Shown piece after piece: positions 54,620-64,000 of a stretch of 64,000 bases of DNA. This stretch comes from Myxococcales bacterium (GTDB lineage: Bacteria > Myxococcota_A > Polyangia > Polyangiales > JAFGIB01). The notes beneath the pieces were generated by a model. It saw only the letters and a program-made list of their open reading frames with translations. It did not search any database and was not told where the DNA came from. Every line of letters starts with the position of its first letter. The first letter of the stretch is position 1. A program made the position numbers and the translations under genes. Location: NCBI GenBank assembly GCA_029880325.1, contig JAOUOP010000005.1, forward strand, positions 1 to 64,000, read 5' to 3'.

Positions 54620-55356
54620 GGCAGACCGTCGCAGGGACCGCGCGCGTCGGGCGGCAGCGCAGGGCCGGCGGCGTGCACGAACCACTCCTGCTCGCTGAGT
54701 GCCTCGACCAGGCCTGGCGCAAGAAAATGCAGCGGCTCGAGGCTGGCCAGCTGCGAGCGGTGGGCGGCGATGGCGGCGCGTTTTTGCCGAGCCACGGGGC
54801 GGATGTCGACCTTCAGCTCGGGCCGCTGCGGGGCGACGCCGAGCGCCTCGGGCGTTGCCAGCGGTACGAATTTCGGCCCCAGGTGGCGTCGCAGCGAGCG
54901 CCACACGGGCGCCAAGAGGCCGCGCGGGAAGACCGCGTGCAGGACCCGCGGCGTCGGTGTGAGCGTGTCCACGGCCTGCGACAGCAGCTGCGTGCAGGCC
55001 AGGTGGTCGGCGTGGCCGTAGGCGCCGTCGGGGCCGAGCGTGAGCACGACGTCGGGCGCGAGTCGCTCGAGCGCGTCGCGCAGCTGTGCGACCGCCGCGG
55101 ACGCCGGTAGCTGCGCCACGCCGCCGTCGGGCCAGCCGACAAAGCGCGGTGGCTCGACGCCCAGGATCTCGCAGGCGGCCTGCAGCTCAGCCTCTCGCCG
55201 TGCGCCGTCGCCTCCGGCCTCGCCGCGGGTGGCGCTCAGCACCCGTACCCGCAGTCCGGCCCGGGCGCACAGGGCCAGCGTGCCGCCGGCGGCGTAGGAC
55301 TCGTCGTCGGGGTGGGCGAAGAAGGCCAGGAGCGAGGGCGCGGCGCTCGTTGCCAT
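54616..55356 (-). CDS. PIG-L (LmbE-like) zinc deacetylase
   Basis: 246 residues. The metal-binding motif AHPDDE is at 14-19 and a second element HADHLACTQLL is near the middle, as in PIG-L/MshB/BshB deacetylases, which remove acetyl groups from N-acetylglucosamine derivatives. The start overlaps the upstream miaE stop by one base and its stop overlaps the GT4 start by four. The substrate is probably a sugar conjugate made by the coupled glycosyltransferase. Confidence 0.87.
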   Translation of the reverse strand: MATSAAPSLLAFFAHPDDESYAAGGTLALCARAGLRVRVLSATRGEAGGDGARREAELQAACEILGVEPPRFVGWPDGGVAQLPASAAVAQLRDALERLAPDVVLTLGPDGAYGHADHLACTQLLSQAVDTLTPTPRVLHAVFPRGLLAPVWRSLRRHLGPKFVPLATPEALGVAPQRPELKVDIRPVARQKRAAIAAHRSQLASLEPLHFLAPGLVEALSEQEWFVHAAGPALPPDARGPCDGLP

Positions 55357-55970
55357 CAGTGCAGGGCCGCCCGCAGCGGCAGTTCGGCGGTGATGGCGGC
55401 CTCGGCGACGAGCAGTTCATCGAGCCGCGGCTCCAGCTGCTCGGCGGCGAAGAGCTCGCGTGCGATGCGCAGGTAGGTGGCCCGGTGGCGAGCCTCGGAG
55501 CCGGCCAGTTCCCGGTAGAGCCCCGCCAGCTCCGCGTCGTCGGGCGCGCCGAAAACCTCGGCGCGCTGCTGGAGCGCGTCGGCCACCAAAGCAAAGCGCT
55601 CGTAGCCACGGGCCTCGATGAGCGCGAAGATCAGCAGCCGGTCCATCAGCTGCGCCCCCATGCGCCCCTTGCGCTCCAGCCGCCGCATGGCGCCCGCGTA
55701 GGGGTCGGGCAGGTCCTGACCCAGCCCATGCCCGCGCTCCCTGAGCACCCGGTAGATGCGCTCGAAGTGGTCCAGCTCCTCGCGCGCGATTTCGATCGAG
55801 GCGTCCACCAGGCTCGGATGCTCCGGGTATTGGGCGGCGAGCGTCAGCGCCGCGTGGCAGACCTTGCGCTCGTTGGCCGCGTGGTCCTGCAGGAAGGCCA
55901 CGAAGTCGGCCATGACGGTCTCCAGCCAGCTCGGCGGTGTCGCCCAGCGCAGTTTCAGTGGGGCCTGCAT
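55356..55970 (-). CDS. miaE: tRNA-(ms2io6A37)-hydroxylase, MiaE-like
   Basis: 204 residues with the MiaE ferritin-like helical bundle. Carboxylate-bridged di-iron ligands are visible in HAANERKVCHAAL, AREELDHFERIYRVL, ALIEARGYERFALV and ELAGSEARHRATYL. MiaE hydroxylates the isopentenyl group of ms2i6A at tRNA position 37 using O2. ATG 55970. One base overlaps the deacetylase start, and a small gene ends three bases upstream, so it is within a tight operon. MiaA and MiaB genes are not in the window. Confidence 0.9.
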   Translation of the reverse strand: MQAPLKLRWATPPSWLETVMADFVAFLQDHAANERKVCHAALTLAAQYPEHPSLVDASIEIAREELDHFERIYRVLRERGHGLGQDLPDPYAGAMRRLERKGRMGAQLMDRLLIFALIEARGYERFALVADALQQRAEVFGAPDDAELAGLYRELAGSEARHRATYLRIARELFAAEQLEPRLDELLVAEAAITAELPLRAALH

Positions 55971-55973
55971 CGC

Positions 55974-56099
55974 TCAGAACCACTGGCCGTGGGACCAGTC
56001 CGTGACCCGGCCATCGGCCGCCAACGGCGCGTCCGGTGCGCGGTCCGTTTCCCGGCTCGCATCGCTCACCCACGCCGTCTTCCAGTCCGGCTTACCCAT
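55974..56099 (-). CDS. 41-residue small protein heading the miaE operon
   Basis: ATG 56099 begins a frame of 41 residues: MGKPDWKTAWVSDASRETDR, then APDAPLAADGRVTDWSHGQWF. AAAGG lies eight bases upstream and codon third positions are GC-rich as in the neighbours. It ends with TGA three bases before the miaE ATG, so its translation should be coupled to miaE. Trp-rich and acidic, without membrane segments. The family is not recognised; it could be a small partner protein or a leader peptide. Confidence 0.45.
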   Translation of the reverse strand: MGKPDWKTAWVSDASRETDRAPDAPLAADGRVTDWSHGQWF

Positions 56100-56171
56100 C
56101 GCACTAGCCTTTGTTTTTAGTGATTTGGAGCGTTCTAATGCACGCGCTTGACTGCCGCTTCAGCGCGGACT

Positions 56172-57836
56172 ATGGACCGCATCATGAATGAAATTCAAAC
56201 CCTGAGCGCCGAGGAGCTCCGCAACCAGGCCCGGGCCAAGATGCCCGCGGCCATGGCCACCGGCATGGGCATGGCGATCTGGGCAGAGCTGATGCCCGAC
56301 GCCCCCGCCGTCGTCTCCGAGCAGGGCACGCTCAGCTTCGCGCAGCTCAACGCGCGCGCCAACCAGGTGGTCGGCGCCCTGCGCGCCCGCGGGGTGCAGG
56401 CTGGCGACTCCATCGCCCTGATGTGCAGCAACCGCCCCGAGTTCGTCGAGGTCTACACCGCGACGCGCCGCGCGGGCCTGCGCGTCACGCCCATCAACTG
56501 GCACCTGACGGCCGAGGAAGCCGGCTACATCGTCGACGACTGCGACGCCAAGGCCTTCGTCGTCGAAGCGCGCTTTGCCGAGGCCGCAGCCGAGGCCGTC
56601 GAGGGCGCCCCCAGGGCCAGCGTGCGGCTGGCCATCGCCGGCGCAATCGAGGGCTTCGAGGACTACGAAGCGGCGCTCGCGGCCGAAGACGGCAGCGACA
56701 TCGAGGACCCTTCCCCGGGGGGCAACATGCTCTACACCTCGGGCACCACCGGTCGTCCCAAGGGCGTCAATCGCCCCGCCGGTCGCGGTGGCGCTGGCGG
56801 CGGCGCGCCCGGTGGGGGCATGGGTGGCGGCATGATGGCCGGTGCCGGCGCTTCCCAGATGAGCCTGATGCGCGGCTACAAGGCCGGCGAGAGCATGCAC
56901 CTGTGCACCGGTCCGCTCTACCACGCGGCCCCGCTGGCGTTTTCCCTGGGTATCCCCCACATGTTTGGCGCCGGCGTGGTGCTGATGGACGGCTGGGACG
57001 CCGAGGACTCGCTGCGTTTGATCAGCGAGCACCGCGTCACCCACACCCACATGGTTCCGACCATGTTCCACCGCATGATCTCGCTGCCCGACGAGGTGCG
57101 CGCCCGCTACGACGTCTCGAGCCTGGTCTCGGTGCTGCACGGCGCCGCACCCTGCCCGGTGCCGGTCAAGCAGCGCCTGATCGAGTGGTTTGGCCCCATC
57201 GTCACCGAGTACTACGCGGCCACCGAGGGCGTCGGCTCCATCGTCGACTCCGAAACCTGGCTCAAGAAACCAGGCACCGTCGGCAAGCCCGCCGGCGAGG
57301 ATCACATCCGCATTCTCGACGACGACGGCAACGCACTGCCCGCGGGGCAAGCCGGTCTCGTGTACATCAAGGCGCCGGCCCAGGGTCGCTTCGAGTACTA
57401 CAAGGACCAGGGCAAGACCGACGGCGCCTACCACGGCGACCACTTCACCCTCGGTGATGTGGGCTACCTGGATGAAGACGGCTATCTCTTCCTGACCGAT
57501 CGCAGCGCCAATCTCATCATCAGCGGCGGCGTCAACATCTACCCGGCCGAGGTCGAGGCCGTATTGCTCACCCATCCGGCCGTCGGCGACGCCGCTGTCA
57601 TCGGCGTGCCCAACGACGAGTGGGGCGAAGAGGTCAAGGCCGTGCTCGAGCTGCAGGGCGACCACGCGCCCTCGCCCGAGCTGCAAGAGCAGCTCATCGC
57701 CCACTGCCGCGAGCACCTGGCCAAGTACAAGTGCCCGCGCAGCGTCGACTTCGTCGACAGCCTGCCGCGCCACGACAACGGCAAGCTCTACAAGCAGGCC
57801 CTGCGCGAGCAGTACCGCGCCGCGGCCGAGGTCTAG
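56172..57836 (+). CDS. Acyl-CoA synthetase (AMP-forming) with Gly-rich insertion
   Basis: 554 residues from ATG 56172. ANL-superfamily motifs are complete: A3 [14 protein letters not shown]5 YYAATEG, A7 [31 protein letters not shown] and A10 [11 protein letters not shown] with the catalytic Lys. Directly after A3, at about residues 200-227, is a run of almost only Gly with Met and Ala ([17 protein letters not shown]) where relatives have an ordinary linker. It activates a carboxylic acid to its CoA ester. It heads an operon with the DUF35 and thiolase genes, so a specialised side-chain or lipid degradation is likely. Divergent from the miaE operon. Confidence 0.88.
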   Translation: MDRIMNEIQTLSAEELRNQARAKMPAAMATGMGMAIWAELMPDAPAVVSEQGTLSFAQLNARANQVVGALRARGVQAGDSIALMCSNRPEFVEVYTATRRAGLRVTPINWHLTAEEAGYIVDDCDAKAFVVEARFAEAAAEAVEGAPRASVRLAIAGAIEGFEDYEAALAAEDGSDIEDPSPGGNMLYTSGTTGRPKGVNRPAGRGGAGGGAPGGGMGGGMMAGAGASQMSLMRGYKAGESMHLCTGPLYHAAPLAFSLGIPHMFGAGVVLMDGWDAEDSLRLISEHRVTHTHMVPTMFHRMISLPDEVRARYDVSSLVSVLHGAAPCPVPVKQRLIEWFGPIVTEYYAATEGVGSIVDSETWLKKPGTVGKPAGEDHIRILDDDGNALPAGQAGLVYIKAPAQGRFEYYKDQGKTDGAYHGDHFTLGDVGYLDEDGYLFLTDRSANLIISGGVNIYPAEVEAVLLTHPAVGDAAVIGVPNDEWGEEVKAVLELQGDHAPSPELQEQLIAHCREHLAKYKCPRSVDFVDSLPRHDNGKLYKQALREQYRAAAEV

Positions 57837-57886
57837 TTCCCCCGAATCGAAAACAAAAACCAAAGACGCCCAGTCAAGGAGGGCCG

Positions 57887-58300
57887 ATGCCCAGGGAATT
57901 CAAACGCTTCGCACCGACGCCGTCGCCCGAGACCCAACACTACTGGGATGGCTGCAAGGAAGGGGAACTCAGGCTGCAGCGTTGCGACCAGTGTGAGCAC
58001 ACCTATTTCCCCCCGCGTCCTTTTTGCCCCAAGTGCGCCAGCCGCGAGGTCAGCATCTACAAGGCCAGCGGCAAGGCCACGCTCTGGAGCTACGTGATCC
58101 ACCACCGGCCGATGCCGGGCTTCAAGCCCCCCTACGCCATCGCCGTGGTACAGCTGCAAGAGGGGCCGCGCATGATGACCAACATCGTCGAATGCGAGCA
58201 GACGCCGGAGGCGCTGCAGCTGGACATGCCGCTCGAGGTTCGCTTCGAGTCGGTGAGCGACGACATCAACCTGCCGGTCTTCGCGCCGGCCCAGAAGTGA
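57887..58300 (+). CDS. DUF35 Zn-ribbon/OB-fold protein
   Basis: 137 residues from ATG 57887, with AAGGAGG before it. The rubredoxin-like zinc ribbon has Cys33-x2-Cys36 and Cys47-x2-Cys50 (CDQCEHTYFPPRPFCPKC), followed by an OB fold (GKATLWSYVIHHRPMPGFKPPYAIAVVQL). Such proteins are obligate partners of SCPx-type thiolases, e.g. in steroid side-chain aldolases and acyl-CoA hydratases. It lies 13 bases before the thiolase gene, supporting a complex. Confidence 0.92.
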   Translation: MPREFKRFAPTPSPETQHYWDGCKEGELRLQRCDQCEHTYFPPRPFCPKCASREVSIYKASGKATLWSYVIHHRPMPGFKPPYAIAVVQLQEGPRMMTNIVECEQTPEALQLDMPLEVRFESVSDDINLPVFAPAQK

Positions 58301-58313
58301 GGGAGGCGCTGCC

Positions 58314-59462
58314 ATGAAACCCAAAAGCGTAGCCATCGTCGGCGCTGCCGAGACCACCGAGCTCGGCAAAATCCCCAACCTCTCCCAGACGCAGCTGCAC
58401 TGCGACGCCGCCCTCAACACCATGAAGGACGCGGGCCTGGGCCCGGGTGACATCGACGGCATCGCCACCGCCGGCGAGTCGCCCACCAACCTGGCGATGC
58501 TGCTAGGCATCACCCCCACCTGGGTCGACGGCACCAGTGTCGGCGGCTGTTCCTTCATGCTGCACGTGCGCCACGCCGCCGCGGCCATCAACGAAGGCCT
58601 GTGCAACACCGTCCTTATCACCCACGGTGAGAGCGGCAAGTCCCGCGTCGGTCGCGGAGGCGGCATGCGCGGCGGTGGCGGCGGCTCCAGCCTGCCGGCC
58701 CAATTCGAGATGCCCTACGGTCCGGCGGGCCCGCCCACGCTCTTCACCATCCCCGTGCTGCGCTACATGAAGACCTACGGCATCACCGAGCAGCAGCTGG
58801 CCATGGTGTCGGTGATCCAGCGCGAGTGGGCCGCCAAGAACCCGCGCGCCAGCTACCGCGACCCGATCACGGTCGACGACGTGCTCGGCTCGAACATGAT
58901 CGCCTATCCCTTCCGCAAGCTGATGTGTTGTCTGGTCACCGACGGCGGCGGGGCGCTGATCCTCACGCGCGCCGACCGCGCCAAGGACTTCCCGCACAAG
59001 CCGGTCTACATCATGGGCACCGGCGAGAGCGTGGAGACGCCCATGGTCAGCCAGATGGAAGACTTCACCAGCAGCAAGGCCTTCCGCGTCTCCGGCAAGA
59101 AGGCCTTCGACGAGGCGGGCATCAGCCACGGCGATGTCGACCACCTGATGATCTACGACGCCTTCGCCCACCTGCCGCTCTACGGCCTGGAAGACCTGGG
59201 CTTCTGCAAGCCCGGCGAGGCCGCCGGCTTCATCGGCGACAGGAACACCGCCATCGGCGGCAAGCTGCCGCTGAACACCAACGGAGGCGGCCTGAGCTAC
59301 ATGCACTCGGGCATGTACGGCATGTACGCGCTGCAGGAGAGCGTGCGCCAGATGCGCGGCATCGCCCCGGCCCAGGTGCCCGACGCCAAGATCTCGATCG
59401 CCCACGGCGTCGGCGGCATGTTCGCCGCCAGCGGCACCGTGATCATGACCAACGAAGCCTGA
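58314..59462 (+). CDS. Thiolase-like protein (SCPx/lipid-transfer type)
   Basis: 382 residues. It has the SCPx-type thiolase layout, beginning with KSVAIVGAAETTELGK. Cys79 in SVGGCSFMLHVRHA occupies the nucleophile position. The C-terminal half has DHLMIYDAFAHLPLYGLEDLGF and NTNGGGLSYMHSG, so the acidic/His pattern is altered from true thiolases; a retro-aldolase role with the DUF35 partner is possible. A Gly-rich run (GRGGGMRGGGGG, about 113-125) replaces the normal loop before QFEMPYG. The upstream acyl-CoA synthetase and DUF35 genes form one operon with it. Confidence 0.88.
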   Translation: MKPKSVAIVGAAETTELGKIPNLSQTQLHCDAALNTMKDAGLGPGDIDGIATAGESPTNLAMLLGITPTWVDGTSVGGCSFMLHVRHAAAAINEGLCNTVLITHGESGKSRVGRGGGMRGGGGGSSLPAQFEMPYGPAGPPTLFTIPVLRYMKTYGITEQQLAMVSVIQREWAAKNPRASYRDPITVDDVLGSNMIAYPFRKLMCCLVTDGGGALILTRADRAKDFPHKPVYIMGTGESVETPMVSQMEDFTSSKAFRVSGKKAFDEAGISHGDVDHLMIYDAFAHLPLYGLEDLGFCKPGEAAGFIGDRNTAIGGKLPLNTNGGGLSYMHSGMYGMYALQESVRQMRGIAPAQVPDAKISIAHGVGGMFAASGTVIMTNEA

Positions 59463-59491
59463 CCGCAGGTTCAAGTATCGGCGCTGTTTCG

Positions 59492-59529
59492 GACGCCCGG
59501 GTCTGCGCAAACGCGGATCCGGGCGTTCG
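59492..59529 (+). terminator. Hairpin after the thiolase operon
   Basis: ACGCCCGG and CCGGGCGT pair around an inner stem closed by the loop CAAA, 30 bases after the thiolase stop. There is no T run. It probably ends the three-gene operon before the separate desaturase gene. Confidence 0.45.
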
Positions 59530-59634
59530 TGCGCGCGCCCCCTGCGCCGGCCCCCACACTGTGGTAGCCTGCCGGCGTCGGCCCTGGGCCGAGCGCGGGC
59601 TCGTGGTTGGAGCCCGCAACGCAGGAGGCCCCCC

Positions 59635-60408
59635 GTGGTTCCGATCGTCGTGTTTTTCTTTGGCCATTGGTTTCTCTGCGTCTTCTGTCAGACGTTTTTC
59701 CTGCACCGCTACGGCGCCCACACCATGTTCACCATGAGCAAGGGCTGGGAGCGCTTCTTCCACCTGCTGACCTTCCTCAGCCAGGGCAGCAGTTATTTGA
59801 ACCCGCGTGCCTACGCGATCCTGCACCGCGAGCACCACGCCTACAGCGATACGCCCAAGGATCCCCACTCGCCGCACCAGTACCCGAACGTCGTGCGGAT
59901 GATGGCGCAGACCTTGGAGCGCTACCAGGGCCACAGCCACCGCCGCATCGAGGCCGAGGCGCGCTTCGACACGGGCGCGCCCGAGTGGCCCCTGATCGAC
60001 AAGATCGGCCGCAGCTGGCCCAGCCACATCGCCTTCGCCGCGCTCTACGTCGCGTTCTACTACCACTTCGCCCCCCACTGGGGCTTCTACGCGCTGGTGC
60101 CCATTCACTTCATGATGGGCCCGATCCACGGCGCCATCGTCAACTGGTGCGGCCACAAATACGGCTACCGGAACTTCGACACCACCGCCGATGACAAGTC
60201 CAAGAACACGCTGATCTTCGACTTTCTGACCATGGGCGAACTCTTCCAGAACAATCACCACAAGTTCGGCATGAGCCCCAATTTCGCCGCGCGCTGGTTC
60301 GAGCTGGACCCCACCTATCCGATCATCAAGGTGCTGTCGTGGCTGCGCATCATCGACCTGGGGCCCTCGCCCCAGTGGGCGCGCTACCCGGTCACCGGGG
60401 CCGCCTGA
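59635..60408 (+). CDS. Fatty acid desaturase (membrane, acyl-CoA/lipid type)
   Basis: 257 residues from GTG 59635, with AGGAGG before it. The three His boxes of membrane di-iron desaturases are present: HRYGAH at 24-28, HREHHAYSD at 64-72 and NNHHKFG at 206-212. An additional HGAIVNWCGHKYG at 165-177 fits the delta-9 acyl-CoA desaturase type. It introduces a double bond into fatty acyl chains using O2; electron donors are not encoded nearby. It is transcribed separately from the thiolase operon. Confidence 0.9.
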   Translation: MVPIVVFFFGHWFLCVFCQTFFLHRYGAHTMFTMSKGWERFFHLLTFLSQGSSYLNPRAYAILHREHHAYSDTPKDPHSPHQYPNVVRMMAQTLERYQGHSHRRIEAEARFDTGAPEWPLIDKIGRSWPSHIAFAALYVAFYYHFAPHWGFYALVPIHFMMGPIHGAIVNWCGHKYGYRNFDTTADDKSKNTLIFDFLTMGELFQNNHHKFGMSPNFAARWFELDPTYPIIKVLSWLRIIDLGPSPQWARYPVTGAA

Positions 60409-60505
60409 GGTCCAAGGCCGGCGCGATCATGGGCTGATTGTGGACTCGGGAGGCGGTCCCCCCCTCGAATTCCGAGCCACGCAGACGTAGGTACCAGAAC
60501 GACCG

Positions 60506-63559
<3,054 letters not shown>

Positions 63560-63586
63560 GGTCGGACGAGCGCCAGGCATCTGAGG

Positions 63587-63616
63587 GCGCGGCCCTGGAC
63601 CAACTCCGGGCCGCGC
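63587..63616 (+). terminator. GC-rich hairpin after sucA
   Basis: GCGCGGCCC (63587-63595) pairs perfectly with GGGCCGCGC (63608-63616), 28 bases after the sucA stop. There is no T tract, so it is only a probable terminator. Confidence 0.45.
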
Positions 63617-63780
63617 GCGTGCCAATATTCTGCCCGCGCCGCCACCGCCTTCGAGCGTCGAGCTGGACGCCCGGGCCCCAAGCGCCATGAGGCGCCGATC
63701 CTTGCGCGCTGAGACATCGTGGAAGCTGTCAGGTTGCGAAAGGCTCTCCGGGCCCACCACCTCCCCCTTGCACTGGTCGC

Positions 63781-64000
63781 ATGGTCGCCGCAAAGATCGG
63801 GGGCGCGGTCGGATCTCCACACCCGACACGCCCAGCCACCTTGGAATCGCAGCCCGGCGAAGAGAATCACAACGAGCCAGAGGCCGCCGAACTGCGCGCG
63901 GCGCTCGACCGCATCGTCGCCGAGAGCGTAGGGCCAGTCGCCAGTTGGGGGGCTGGACTCTACCTGCTCTTCGCGGTCGGACACCATCTGGTCCTGCCAG
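63781..64000 (+). CDS. N-terminal fragment of a probable membrane protein (runs off the window)
   Basis: An open frame from ATG 63781 continues past the right edge; 73 residues are visible. An acidic stretch (EENHNEPEAAELRAALDRIVAESVG) is followed by the beginning of a hydrophobic helix (SWGAGLYLLFAVGHHLVLP). This start pattern is common in membrane sensor proteins such as multi-pass sensor kinases or cyclases, but no signalling domain is visible. The start is uncertain because the upstream sequence has no strong ribosome site. Confidence 0.5.
   Translation, partial: MVAAKIGGAVGSPHPTRPATLESQPGEENHNEPEAAELRAALDRIVAESVGPVASWGAGLYLLFAVGHHLVLP

Overview
The window is high-GC DNA of deltaproteobacterial type, most likely Myxococcota. 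Three things point there. There are many secreted, acidic, Cys-rich or repeat-rich lipoproteins (7331-8110, 13452-15353, 23274-24860, 25151-28129, 41192-42904). There is a DUF2330 protein whose tail resembles a MYXO-CTERM sorting signal (48240-49979). There are also a membrane-anchored Ser/Thr kinase and a small ribbon-helix-helix protein typical of that group. I cannot name a genus. GTG and TTG starts are common, and long antisense open frames are only a by-product of GC-rich codon use.

Left part (1-12.5 kb): a partial zinc-ribbon gene, then zapA, 5-formyl-THF cyclo-ligase and uvrC on the plus strand; a sensor kinase with a double-receiver regulator on the minus strand; a leucine-dehydrogenase-family enzyme; two lipoproteins; a dicarboxylate/amino-acid symporter with an extra extracytoplasmic segment; a flippase-like membrane protein; and pyrF. 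From 12.45 to 13.45 kb there is no intact gene. That stretch holds a decayed UxaA-like gene bracketed by two long palindromes that share the same apex.

Middle (13.4-31.3 kb): a TPR protein and a beta-helix/collagen-like lipoprotein; a MacAB-like ABC exporter operon (ATPase, FtsX-type permease, HlyD-type adaptor); a Ser/Thr kinase; a Stig1/Cys-rich lipoprotein; a pentapeptide-repeat lipoprotein with a clear intrinsic terminator; and the potassium uptake pair trkA-trkH.

Right half (31.3-64 kb): mostly housekeeping and metabolic genes. These include TPR and acidic membrane proteins, bolA, fabD, tex, a TetR gene with its operator, a K+-dependent-type membrane pyrophosphatase, a carrier-protein homologue without the attachment serine, glycosyltransferases, hemerythrin, a PIG-L deacetylase/miaE operon headed by a tiny gene, an acyl-CoA synthetase/DUF35/thiolase operon, a fatty-acid desaturase, 2-oxoglutarate dehydrogenase E1, and the start of a membrane protein at the right edge. 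Two unrelated prolyl-tRNA synthetases, bacterial type and archaeal type, lie within 10 kb of each other.

I see no CRISPR array, tRNA, rRNA, prophage or intact insertion sequence. The least explained structures are the paired palindromes at 12.7-13.4 kb, the duplicated prolyl-tRNA synthetase function, and the serine-less carrier protein.
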